Of a stretch of 64,000 nucleotides of DNA, positions 10,736 through 21,302 are shown piece after piece; within the stretch, counting starts at the first letter, position 1, and every line of letters starts with the position of its first letter. The stretch is taken from contig BCKQ01000021.1 of NCBI GenBank assembly GCA_001600695.1, positions 124,001-188,000 of the forward strand, read 5' to 3'. Below the pieces are notes generated by a model that did no database searches, was not told the DNA's origin, and saw only the letters and a program-made list of their open reading frames with translations. The translations under genes and the position numbers were made by a program. Source of the DNA: Ascoidea asiatica. Taxonomy: Eukaryota; Ascomycota; Saccharomycetes; Ascoideales; Ascoideaceae.

Positions 10736-11468
10736 TGTTACCAAAACATAATTTACTTTGTTGTTACTTTATCTAACCTTATCTCACTTTGTCTCATCTT
10801 ATCTTGCTTTATCTTACCTTATCTTATCTTTCTTACCAAATCAAACATTAAGTTGCTTAATCTTACTTATGCATCATCGTTATGCTTTAAAAGCTTTTAC
10901 TGTTCATCTTATCAAAAGTTGCTGTTTAGGTTTTCTAGAACTTTCTAGAACATTCTAGAACTTTTTGGAACATTTTAAAAACANACCTTTCCAGAACATG
11001 CTAGAAACAGAACTTTCTAGAACATGCTAGACACAGAATTTGCTAGAACATTCTTGAAAAAAATTATTCTGGAACATTCTAGAANAAGAACATTCTGGAA
11101 CATCCTATTTGCTTCTTTGTCGTTATCCTATCTTATTTGCTCTTATATGCTGCTTTCTATTNGTTACTGGAAGTTTCTCGAATTTTTTAAAACCTTCTAT
11201 CAAAAACATTCTAGAAGATTCCATTGATTAACTACTGTATTTGAACTTTGGTATGTGAAATTGAAATTCTCAACTTTCAGAGTTTCACTTCTCATTCATT
11301 TTCAAATGGTTTAAATAGAGATTGTTTTCCCCTTACTTTTTAAACTTATTTTTCTTTATTTTTATTTTACATCTTTAATAATTTTTATTATAACTTTTAT
11401 ATATTATCTTTTAATGTATACTAATCATTATTATTATTAATTATTTTTTATAGCACTCTTATTTTAAT
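10736..11468 (+). repeat. Copia 5' LTR
   Basis: It begins TGTTACC. The middle 427 bp (10844-11270) match the 3' LTR base for base except one ambiguous position. The first ~108 bp and last ~198 bp differ by roughly one base in ten or more. It contains HSE arrays. Confidence 0.8.
10933..11221. promoter_or_regulatory. Heat-shock element arrays in 5' LTR
   Basis: Alternating TTC and GAA triplets sit at exact 5-bp steps, the binding pattern of trimeric Hsf1. Clusters: 10933-10970 (TTC/GAA three times, then a degenerate pair); 10989-11032; 11036-11058; 11067-11084; 11088-11100; 11170-11182; 11209-11221. Some units are degenerate (TGC or TTT in place of TTC). Several runs of three or more perfect contiguous units are present, well above what a functional element needs. 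Confidence 0.75.
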
Positions 11469-11534
11469 AGATTTCCAATCTTTTTAAATCAAATTAATTT
11501 TTTACGGATGATAAATCAATAAAACTTGCTGCTC

Positions 11535-14500
11535 ATGCCGTTTCCATTTGCTGGTGATCTTGACATGGATTAGGAGTGTCTTAAAACTGGTTTGGCGTTT
11601 ATTAAAAATGTTAAAGGTGACAAAATTACTGATGGTGCTTCTTGGCCTTTGTTCAAACATTGGGTATTAAAACAATTGAAATTCCTTGTTGCAAATCAAA
11701 ACATTAATATCACAGACTTTGTTGATGCTTTTCCTGTTGTTGGTGCTATTCCTTACAGATGCTCCCGTTTGGTTGATGCTTTGATTAAAAATAAAGTTGC
11801 TAAAACTATTCTTGTTGATTATGATGAAACTGATGGAATTAATCTTTATTATGCTCTTGACACAGATCNTGCTGTTATTACTGTGTTTGAAAGAGTTAGA
11901 TTACTTAAATCATTTCTTCTTAATTTAAATGCTTATGTTTCTAATGAATAGAAGTTCAAGGATGAAATGAAAATTTTAGAATATCATTTCCCTGCAATCG
12001 AGAACTTGTCTTCAGCTATTGTTTGCTTTTCTTTAAATGATGCAAATCTTGCAAGATACTTAAGAGAAAACAACTTCAAGGATAAAACACAAGTTGTTAC
12101 TGATGCTTTTACTGCAACTAATTACAAAAGTATCTTAAAANAGTTCAAACAACTCAGAAAAGAAGGATTAATTCATGATGTTTCTACAAGCATTTCAGAT
12201 GCAAAAATTGTTAAAACTGATGAAAACTCTGTTGAAGCTTTTGTTTCTATTGATAAAGTTAGATGCTACAATTGCAAGAAATTTGGACACTACTCCAATA
12301 AATGTCCATTGAAAAAGAAATCAAACAATCATTTTGTCAACAGAGAAGAGGTTCAAATAATTGATGTTCCTGTTGATGCTGCAGTATTTGTTACTACTGA
12401 TGCAAACAATGAAAGAACATCAAATAACAAACTTGAAGAAGAAACTTACTTTGCTGGTGAAAGCAACTCATTAATTGCAACTTCAAAAGAAAATGTCATT
12501 ATTGACGTTAATTCAACTGATTCATGGTTAAAAGAAGAAACTAAGAATATTAATGAGTTTGAGATCTATTTTGTTCAAGATCATCTTAGCACTGAGTTTG
12601 TTGCTGATACAGGTGCTACAGGTCATATCACAAATGACAAAAGTATTCTATCCAACATTGTTTCTTCAGAANCAGTCATTAAAGGTGTTAATAGATCAAA
12701 TAAAGTTGAATGGGAAGGAGATGTTAATCTAGGCAATCTATGTCTTAGAGGTGTTAAAATGGTTCCTCAATCTCCAAGAAACATTATGTCTGTTAGAAGA
12801 CTCAACCATCAGGGATATAGATGCAGTATGCTTCATGACTGCAAAATTACCAAAGATGGTGTTGTTCTTGCCAATCCAAAGACAATCAACAATCTTTGGA
12901 TCTTGAAACCAACTGATGTTTTAGAACAAATGGTTTTCAATGCAGAAGAACAAAGAATCCAAGAAACTACTGATTCTGATGTTATTCTATCAACTCATGT
13001 TAAAAACGGTCATTGTTCNTTAAATCAACTAAAAACNATCCTTGNTGAAAATTACTCGATTGCTGAGATCAGAGCTTCTTTGAAACAATGTATCACTTGT
13101 GCTTCAGTTGTTCCAAATCTAATATTAAGAAGCTTCCTCAAACTGAGTTTATTGTTGGTGAACAAATCTCTGCAGACTTAATAGGTCCTATCAATAACGC
13201 CTATGGTTTAATCATATCAGACAGAAAGTCCAAGTTTGCAATTGCAAGAGTTCCTAAGTTCAAAAGCGAAGTTTCTGCCAAAACGGTTGAAATCCTTCAG
13301 GTTTTCAAAAGATTTCTTGCTTTGACTCAAAAGAGTGTTTGCTTCTTCAAAGCTGATAATGAGTTAGATACAAATCAAATCAATGAGTACTGCAATCAAG
13401 AACGTATTTCTACTCAATTCACTGCTGCTCACTCTTCATATCAAAATGGTGCTGCTGAGAATATGAACTATCAAATTGAAAANAAAATGCATTTGTTCTT
13501 GTTAGATTCAGGCTTAACCGAAGAGTATTGGAACTTTGCATTTCATCATGCTGTGTTTATCAAAGACTATGTTCCAAGAAACAAAAATACTCAAAGTGCT
13601 TGGGAAATCCTTAGATGTACATCTAAACAAGCTGGAAACATTAGTCCTTTTGGATGTCGTGTGTTTGCACACAACTACAACAAANGACAAAAGATCTTCA
13701 AGAAAGATATATCTGGTGTGTTTTTAGGATATCACAAAACCACAAAAATTGCTTTGCTTTTAGAAGATTACACAGACAGAATCATTAGAACTTCTGCATT
13801 CAAAACAGTTGAATCTATCTTTCATTTGAAGTTCAACAAGAGAGAGTCCAAATCAAATGAAACNAATTCCTCGTATTCAATGGGTGGAGGATTCTCAGGA
13901 ATTAACAGTGCCTCAACTGTATCAAACAAAGATTTTGAACAAACTGATTCTTCAGTTTCAATTCAAGGTCAAGAANACACAGAAATGATGGATGTGGTTA
14001 ATACTGATTCTTCGTTTATTCCTTCAGATATTGAGATTGAAGGGGAACATGAATTANATGATTCAAGNTCAAATCTTCAANCAAATGAAGAAAATGAAAA
14101 ATCAAATGTTTCNGANAATGATGAGTTAATGGATTCTANAAATGAAACAAATGACTTGATTGTTAATCCCGTGAATGAAGAAAATGAAGTTGTTGCTGCT
14201 TCTGATCCAACTTCTAATTCAAAGATTCTTGTTGAAAGAACCAGAAATCCAAATACTTTAATCGTTCACAAATCAAAATCTTCTTCAAAAACAGATAATG
14301 ATCCTTTGAACATTCTTTCAACTAGCAGTGTTCTTAGGAGAAGAAGAAACGCTTCCAAACGATTTGCTCCAATAAAAAGAGTTGTCATCGAATAACCTCA
14401 AAAGATGATTACAGATGGTAGTTTAATCACAGATATTAGAGACACTTCAGACTCAAGTGATGCAAATTGCAGTTCTGAAGATAAAATAAACATATTAGTT

Positions 14501-16141
14501 TCGAAAAACAAATATCATATTACTGAATCATATTCTGAAGCCATTCAAACAGAACAGAAATCAAAATGGATAGCTGCTTGTGCTGAAGAATACATGTNTA
14601 TCAAGAACAATAATGTATTTGATTTGATCGATTCCAGTTCATTCAAAGATAAAATGATTAGAGGAGGTTGGGTATTTAATGTTAAGAATGAACATTCAGG
14701 TGAACGTTTCAAAGCAAGACTTGTTGCGAAAGGATTTTCTCAAACCAAAGGAGAAAACTTTGTTGATGTGTATGCTCCAGTTATGGGATACGATACACTT
14801 AGGTTTGTGCTTGCAACTGCTGCAATTAATGAATCGAAACTAGCTTAGTTAGATGCTAAGAATGCCTTTCTTAATGGTCCAATTGACTATCCTGTGTATT
14901 TCCAGCCTCCTCCTGGTACTGATACTCCTGTGAACAAGATATGGAAATTAAACAAAGGATTGTATGGTTTAAANCAATCTCCCCATATTTGGTTCAACAC
15001 TGTCAAAGATGTGATTGTCAACTGTGGTTACAAACAATCAGTTCTTGAACCTTGCTTGTTTGTCAAATCAGACTCCATTCTTGCAATCTATGTTGACGAT
15101 ATTCTTATTTCAGGCCAAACTGATGCAGTTATTGATAAAGTGAGAAAAGAACTAGAAACAAAATTTGTGATGAAATTCATGGGATATCCAGATGTGTTCT
15201 TGGGTATTACAATTGCAAAAACTGCAAATGGTATCAAAATGAGTTTAACTGACTTTATTTCCAAATTAGCTGAAGATTATGCAATTTCAAAAGAAAAGAT
15301 TAGTCCAACACCATTAGTAACTGGATTTGATGCTTATGATAATTGAAGTGAACAACTTAATGAAACTGATCATTCAAAGTATAGATCCATTGTTGGTTGC
15401 TTGTTATTCATTGCAAACACAGTAAGATTAGATATTGCGTTTGCAACTTNATTGCTTTCCAGGTTTCTAGTTACTCCTAGAACTATTCACTTGAATGCTG
15501 CTTTCAGAGTTTTTCTGTACTTAGTTCAAACTAAAGACTTTGGCATTCATTATTCAAAAGCTGGTTCGTTGCTTACTTTTAAAGACTTTAGATATCTTGA
15601 TAAAACAAAAGATGTTTCTATTCATGATTTTCCTCATCCATGTACTTATAAAATTACAACTGTATCTGATTCAGACTATGCTGCTGATGAACAAGATACA
15701 AAGTCTCAATCTGGTAATATAGCTTACTTGAACAATAATATTATCAGTTGATGTTCAAGAAAGCAAACGTGTGTTGCACTTTTAAGCACTGAATTTGACT
15801 ATATTAATTTATTTGAAACTATGAAAACATAATTGTTCTTCAAGAACCTACTTTCTGCATTATCTTATTCAACTTTTTATATCAATCTTTGTGTCGATAA
15901 CTTATTCTCTATAATTATTTCTGCTGATAATGCTGTGCGTCAAAAGACTAAACACATTGATGTCAGGTTTCACTTTGTTAGAAACTTGGTTTGTGATAAG
16001 ATTGTTAAGTTGAATTACATTAACACAAAGGTTAATGTTGCAGATATCCTTACAAAGGTGGTTGAAACAACTACTTTTCAGTCATTATTAAAAGTGGTTC
16101 TTTTTCCAACTGCAGGTTCTGTTGCTTTAAGCAAATTATAA
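11535..16141 (+). pseudogene. Copia gag-pol, broken by stops and a frameshift
   Basis: The first Met in the Gag frame is at 11535. Gag ends in a CCHC knuckle (CYNCKKFGHYSNKC, about 12264-12306). The protease has DTGATGH (about 12605). The integrase has an HHCC region (about 13000-13100), then the DDE core with SADLIGPI, FKADNELD and GAAEN. RT keeps YVDD (15089-15100). RNase H retains ADNAVRQKTKHIDVRFHFVR. In-frame stops lie at 11571, 11949, 14393, 14846, 15344 and 15749 and just before 15833. A frameshift lies between about 13100 and 13130. Many ambiguous bases suggest several near-identical copies collapsed into a consensus, or heterozygosity. Confidence 0.88.
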
Positions 16142-16163
16142 ATTGAGTGGGTATAATGAATTA

Positions 16164-16896
16164 TGTTACCAAATCACAATTTACTTTGATGTTACCTTAT
16201 CTAACCTTTTCTAACTTTATCTCACTTTATCTTGTTTTATCTTAGCTTATCTTACCTTATTTTATTTTAGATAACATTAAGTTGCTTAATCTTACTTATG
16301 CATCATCGTTATGCTTTAAAAGCTTTTACTGTTCATCTTATCAAAAGTTGCTGTTTAGGTTTTCTAGAACTTTCTAGAACATTCTAGAACTTTTTGGAAC
16401 ATTTTAAAAACANACCTTTCCAGAACATGCTAGAAACAGAACTTTCTAGAACATGCTAGACACAGAATTTGCTAGAACATTCTTGAAAAAAATTATTCTG
16501 GAACATTCTAGAAAAAGAACATTCTGGAACATCCTATTTGCTTCTTTGTCGTTATCCTATCTTATTTGCTCTTATATGCTGCTTTCTATTNGTTACTGGA
16601 AGTTTCTCGAATTTTTTAAAACCTTCTATCAAAAACATTCTAGAAGATTCCATTGATTAACTACTGTATTTGAACTTTGGTATGTGAAATTGAAATTCTG
16701 TACTTTCAGTTTTTCACTTCTCATTCATTTTCAAATGGTATGGATAGAGGTTGTTTTTCCCTTACTTTTCAAANTTATTTTTCTTTATTTTTATTTTATA
16801 TCTTTAAGAATTTTTANTATAACTTTTATATATTATCTTTTTATATATAGTAATCATTATTATTATTAATTATCTTTTATAGAAATCTTATTTTAT
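16164..16896 (+). repeat. Copia 3' LTR
   Basis: Partner of the 5' LTR. Its identical core is 16273-16699. It ends 22 bp before the ATG of the methyltransferase gene. Confidence 0.8.
16362..16650. promoter_or_regulatory. Heat-shock element arrays in 3' LTR
   Basis: The same TTC/GAA arrays as in the 5' LTR, shifted by 5,429 bp. They now lie about 270-560 bp upstream of the methyltransferase start, so they could drive that gene. This effect is inferred. Confidence 0.7.
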
Positions 16897-16918
16897 TAAA
16901 GGAACAGAATAGACAAAA

Positions 16919-17942
16919 ATGGAAGCGAAGGCAATTGACTATGTTCATGGGTATAATCAAGCGTTTTCAGAGCTTATTCCTGGAGAACTTTTGAAAATGC
17001 TGCTCCTCATTTATTATCCTACTTAAATGACAATTTACAATTCTATATTACCAATTTTTCTCAATTTCAAGAAAAATCCTTGAAAATTTTAGGTGAGTTT
17101 TTTTGTTTTACTGCTTTTTAATGAAATACCATCGAATCATTGAACAATTCGAGATATTAACTCACTTTTTCTTAAATAAATTAAAAGATTTTGGCTGTGG
17201 ACCAGGATATTTAACTCATCATATTTTTGAGTATTTAATTTTGAATATATTAAGATTTAAGTTTTATTGTTGTGATATTAATGAAACAGGTTTACAAAAA
17301 CTAAAAGAAAATTTCAAATTGTGGAATATTGATTTTAATAATATTGTTATTATTCGAGATGATATTGAAAATTTAACTTCAAAAGAATTAACTAATCCAA
17401 ATTTAAAATTTGATATTATCCATTTACATCAAGTTTTACAACATCTAGAAAATCCAATTATTGCTTTGAAAAATATTAAAAATTTATCTTCAACAAATAA
17501 TGGAATCATTTCTCTTAGAGAATCTATTTTCAGTCAATTTTTTTGGTTACCGAAAGATTATAAACCTTTAAAAGAATGGTCTGAATTATATTATAAAATT
17601 AATAAATTATCAAATCGAGAACCAGATGCAGGAATTTTACTTAAAAATTGGTTAAAAGAAGCAAATTTTAAAAATCTTGAGAATAATAAAAATTTTAAAT
17701 TTACTTTAGGTAATTGGTTTTATAATAATAAAGATGATATTAAATGGCTTGCAGAAACATGGTCTGAAAGAACAATAAGTGATCAATATATTAATAAAGT
17801 TAATCAATTCAATTCGATTTTAAATATTGATAGAAATTTTTTAAATTATATTTCTAATTCTTGGTTAGATTGGATTAATAATGAAAATGCTTTATTTGCT
17901 ATGATTCATGGTGAAGTTATTTATATCAATCAAAAAGAATAG
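16919..17942 (+). CDS. SAM-dependent methyltransferase, one intron, apparent frameshift
   Basis: Class I methyltransferase of the UbiE/Coq5-like superfamily found widely in fungi and bacteria; its substrate is unknown. Exon 1 starts at the ATG at 16919 (MEAKAIDYVHGYNQ). Near 16978-16984 the frame must change to continue with RTFENAAPHLL, consistent with a 1-bp loss. An intron fits at 17093-17187 (GTGAGT donor, TATTAAC-like branch, AAG acceptor), joining KIL to DFGCGPGYLT, the SAM-binding motif I. Exon 2 has CCDINETG (acidic motif II), FDIIHLHQVLQHLENP, EPDAG and IHGEV, all typical. The copia LTR ends 22 bp upstream. It may be a pseudogene, or the frameshift may be a sequence error. A downstream frame from 17103 is open but would start inside the intron. 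Confidence 0.75.
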
Positions 17943-18318
17943 AAAATGTTTTTTTTTTATATAAAAATGCGTTAATCTAAATTATAAAGAAATGAGAATA
18001 CACAAAAATAAAATAATATAAAGTAAAATGAAAGAAATACAGAAATAAAGAATAAAGAATAAAGAATAAAAAAAAAAGTTTAATAAAATGAAATCTAAAA
18101 AGATTTATAATTAAGAAGTGAAAAATATGTAAAGTCAGATATATTTTATTCAAACCAAGAAACGTCATCATATTCTGAAATTTAAAAAAAAATATTATAA
18201 AATGCTATAAATTAATATGAAATTTATGATATGAAATGAATTGATATATACAATATTAATTTGGAATACATTTTATTAGTGTATTTTTTTGATAATTTTG
18301 ATATAATTTAATATAATT
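17943..18318. other. Convergent intergenic region
   Basis: A/T-rich spacer between the methyltransferase and KTR 3' ends, with GAATAAA-type repeats (18050-18070). No GC block and no gene were seen. Confidence 0.6.
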
Positions 18319-19863
18319 TTAATACATATTTAATTCTTCTTCAGTCATTTCATATTTAATCCAGGTTGGTAAACAATTTTGATCATTTAAATTTTTATAT
18401 TCACTAAAATCACCAGTTATACAACCTGAACATTGATCAAAATTTGGACAATTTAAATATGGAAAATGAAAATAACCAATATCTCTAAACCAATGAATTT
18501 TACTTTTATCTTCAAATAAAGCTAAACCAATAGAATGAACAGGAGCATCACCCCATCTTTCATAATAAAATCCACCAGATTTATCTAAAAATTCAAACCA
18601 ATCATTATATTCTTTTGATCTAAAAAAATCCATATCTGCAATTTCAAAATTTGACCAAAAATGACAAGTTGAATAATCAGCAATATTTTTATTTCTTGGA
18701 TTTTGTAAATCTTCTAATTGCCAATTAAAAGCACCATTTGGATTAATATATTCAGGATGCAATTTTAAAAAATCAATGGTAGTATTCCATAAAGTATGTA
18801 CAGATTGTGGAGCATCATATAAATTTATTGTAAAACCATAAGTTTTTTTATTTAATTCCATAAATTTAAAAACATCATAATTAATTTTTGAAAAATATTT
18901 AGTACCAGGTTCAACTCTCCAATAATATTTAAAATTTTTTAAATGATCAATTTTATAAAATCCACCTGAATAAAATCTACACATATTATGATAAGATAAT
19001 TTTTTAGCATATTGAATATTTTCATTAATTAAATAATTTATACCATCTTTTTCTTTTTGTTTATTAATAAAATTTGGTCTATTCCAAATTTCATTTGGAA
19101 TTTTAATAAAATAACATTTTGAATTTGTATGTTTTAAAATTTCATTTTTAAATTTTTCAGAAAAATCTCTATCATTTAAAAAAGTCCAAGGATAATTAAA
19201 ATTTTTATTAAAATTTTCTTCAATTTGATCAATTGCAGATATTATACCTTTAATTTCAACATTTCTAACTAAAGATATAAAAGTTGCATTAGCTAATTGA
19301 TATTTAAGATTTTTCTCAATTTGTTCTAAATTTAATGGTCTTACTAAATTTTTAACTTTTGGTTCATTAATTTTTTTTTGTATAAAAGTTTGATAAATAT
19401 CAGTATTTTCTTTTAAAATATCTTCTTGAGATGATTGAGAATATTTATCATGATCTTTAAAATTTCTGAAAAAATTTTCATTTAAAGATCCATCAGATAA
19501 TAAAAATTCTTTATTATTGTTAATGTTATTATTATTAGGTATTTTATTATCATTAATATTATTATAATTGACATTATTACTGTTTTCAGAAGAATCAATT
19601 TCTGTTAAATCATTTGTATTTGAACCATAACTTGAAAAAGATTGTAAAGAAGATAAATTAAAACCTTTATTATAAATATTTTGAAAATCTTTTAATTTAT
19701 TATCCACTATATCATCCATATAATTATAATAATCATTATATTCATTTGGTAAATACAGTTTTAAAAGTAATCTTAAAATCAATAAGAAAATTGGAGTTAA
19801 AATAATTGAAAAAATTATCAATCTTTTAATTCTTTTACTAAAAATTAATAATCTTAAATTCAT
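18319..19863 (-). CDS. Golgi alpha-1,2-mannosyltransferase, KTR/KRE2 family (GT15)
   Basis: Type II Golgi enzyme adding alpha-1,2-mannose to O- and N-linked glycans. The 514 aa start with a short basic cytosolic tail and one membrane anchor (about 15-33). An Asn-rich stem follows to about 150, then the GT15 catalytic domain: GGFYKIDHLKNFKYYWRVEP, the ETIN-like YGFTINLYDAP, NWQLEDLQNPRN, CHFWSNFEIADMDFFRS, GGFYYERWGDAPVHS and GYFHFPYLNCP. Cysteines in the last 40 residues (CPNFDQCSGC) resemble the family's C-terminal pattern. Which KTR member it is cannot be decided here. Confidence 0.9.
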   Translation of the reverse strand: MNLRLLIFSKRIKRLIIFSIILTPIFLLILRLLLKLYLPNEYNDYYNYMDDIVDNKLKDFQNIYNKGFNLSSLQSFSSYGSNTNDLTEIDSSENSNNVNYNNINDNKIPNNNNINNNKEFLLSDGSLNENFFRNFKDHDKYSQSSQEDILKENTDIYQTFIQKKINEPKVKNLVRPLNLEQIEKNLKYQLANATFISLVRNVEIKGIISAIDQIEENFNKNFNYPWTFLNDRDFSEKFKNEILKHTNSKCYFIKIPNEIWNRPNFINKQKEKDGINYLINENIQYAKKLSYHNMCRFYSGGFYKIDHLKNFKYYWRVEPGTKYFSKINYDVFKFMELNKKTYGFTINLYDAPQSVHTLWNTTIDFLKLHPEYINPNGAFNWQLEDLQNPRNKNIADYSTCHFWSNFEIADMDFFRSKEYNDWFEFLDKSGGFYYERWGDAPVHSIGLALFEDKSKIHWFRDIGYFHFPYLNCPNFDQCSGCITGDFSEYKNLNDQNCLPTWIKYEMTEEELNMY

Positions 19864-20222
19864 TTTTAATTAATATTCTTAATTGATAATTTTTTAATTG
19901 GAGTGATATAATAATTGTGATTAATATCATTTAAATTATTTAAAATATAAAAATTTCAAGTTATTCAACCTCAAATAATTTTCCTGAATTAGATTTTCTC
20001 TAATTTTTCCAAATAATTCCAGTTGAATTTCACTTCTCAATTCCAGAGACAAGTGTGCTTATGATTATAAATACTGTATATTTCAGATATACTTTTTTTT
20101 TTTACTTTTGTTTATGCTTAATTATCAAGCCTCCACTGGTATTTTCTTTTGCAAGTAAAGTTTTTCACCACGGATCTGGGTCCAGAGACTGGCCACACCC
20201 GAGAAAAGTTGAACTGAACCGG
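19864..20222. promoter_or_regulatory. KTR-side half of a divergent promoter split by the gypsy element
   Basis: A/T-rich, then a GC-richer block at about 20150-20222 ending in AACCGG, directly at the gypsy 5' LTR. Its other half resumes at 26632 with CCGGCGG. Confidence 0.5.
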
Positions 20223-20712
20223 TGATTGTTAATCATTTTATTCTTTTATTGGAATTGTCTTCGAATATTCTAGGCAATTTTTAGACTTTCTAAGATTGCA
20301 TAGATTGTTCTACGACTACATTCTATTGCGTTCTTAGAACTTCCGTGTGCATGTTAAATGTACTAGAACGTTTTGGGTCTGCATTATTTATTCTTTCTTC
20401 GAAGTTCTGTGTGCATCTCGAATGTACTGGAATCTTCGTGTTTGTTCTTAGAATGACGTAGTGTCTTCTAGAGCAGTACTTTATTTTATTTCTTTTCTTA
20501 CGTATGGTTAGTGAACTTTCACATACTAAATTTACAAATTTATTCATAAGATGGGTTACCCGCTCCTATTTTTCACCAATATAAATAGGGCACTTACCTC
20601 CCATATTTTTTATATAATTTTTATATATTTTATATTTTAATTAACAATTGTTTATAATTTGAATTAGATATCTTCCTAGTAATAGTTAGATATTTCGTTT
20701 GAACTACAATCA
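20223..20712 (+). repeat. Gypsy 5' LTR
   Basis: 490 bp, TG...CA ends, partner at 26141-26631. It contains a Reb1-like site and a TATA box. Confidence 0.9.
20556..20587 (+). promoter_or_regulatory. TTACCCG (Reb1-like) plus TATAAATA in gypsy 5' LTR
   Basis: TTACCCG at 20556-20562 is the core bound by Reb1-type general regulatory factors. TATAAATA follows at 20580-20587. Both are preserved in the 3' LTR, suggesting the element's core promoter. Confidence 0.5.
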
Positions 20713-21197
20713 AATTAATTAATAAATTTGAAATATTAACTCCTTATTAAAGATAAGTATTATTTTATTTTTCTATTGCTTTCTATCTTCCAAGGTAAGT
20801 CTGAGTACTTTAAGTCTTTTATTGTTATATTAACAAGAAAGAGATCTCGAAAAGTAATTAATTCTCTGACATCTAATTTCCTCCTATATTATTTTGGACA
20901 CCTGTGGCCGTTATAAAACATTCATCTTCGCCTTATGAGGTTTAGAGTTAATTAGAAAATAGTAGTGATTTAATCCAAATTGAGTTACCTCGTGGTTTGA
21001 AATCCTAGTCTTCCACTAATTGCAGGGTAAAAAATTAGAACCAATTTCATATTGTATGGAAGTGTTAGGACAATAAAAGAATCTACTAATTTCTTTTCTT
21101 TAATATTACTTTCTACTTCAAATTATTTATACCATTGAAACTTCAACTAATATTACTTTTTATTCGTTTTTTCATATCTATACTCTATCAAATTCAA

Positions 21198-21230
<33 letters not shown>

Positions 21231-21302
21231 CCAAAACCAAATAATTTTTTTATACACATAACTAAAAGCAACCAACACAATTTTAAATGAAAAAATATAA
21301 TC
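20713..21302 (+). other. Gypsy leader region
   Basis: Untranslated leader between the 5' LTR and gag. No convincing tRNA primer-binding site (no TGG at the LTR edge). A GTAAGT at 20795 and a CACTAATTGCAG ending at 21025 could be splice signals of a 231-nt leader intron, but the branch-to-acceptor distance is very short. A poly(A) run lies at about 21200-21228. Confidence 0.4.

Larger units (their letters stand above)
10736..16896 (+). mobile_element. Ty1/copia-type LTR retrotransposon, decayed
   Basis: A full-length element with two LTRs of about 733 bp and a gag-pol region in copia order: Gag with CCHC, protease, integrase, RT, RNase H. It carries at least seven in-frame stops and one frameshift, so it is not autonomous. 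The LTR boundaries are set by where similarity between the LTRs ends. A clear target-site duplication and primer-binding site were not found, so the ends are uncertain by a few bases. A purine-rich GAGTGGGTA just before the 3' LTR (about 16145-16153) may be the polypurine tract. Confidence 0.9.

Noticed and set aside
11024-11227. 67-residue frame repeated in each copia LTR
   Set aside because: It is opened by the phased TTCTAGAA repeats, lies in the LTR promoter and has no protein-like features.
20323-20547. Minus-strand frames in both gypsy LTRs (also 26241-26441)
   Set aside because: LTR sequence; no similarity to element proteins and not conserved between the two LTRs.
20223-20712. Heat-shock elements in the gypsy LTR
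   Set aside because: Only isolated GAAnnTTC or TTCnnGAA pairs are present, without the phased arrays seen in the copia LTR.
20980-21012. tRNA T-arm-like GGTTTGAAATCC in the gypsy leader
   Set aside because: One base too long, no acceptor stem, D-arm or anticodon arm could be built around it.
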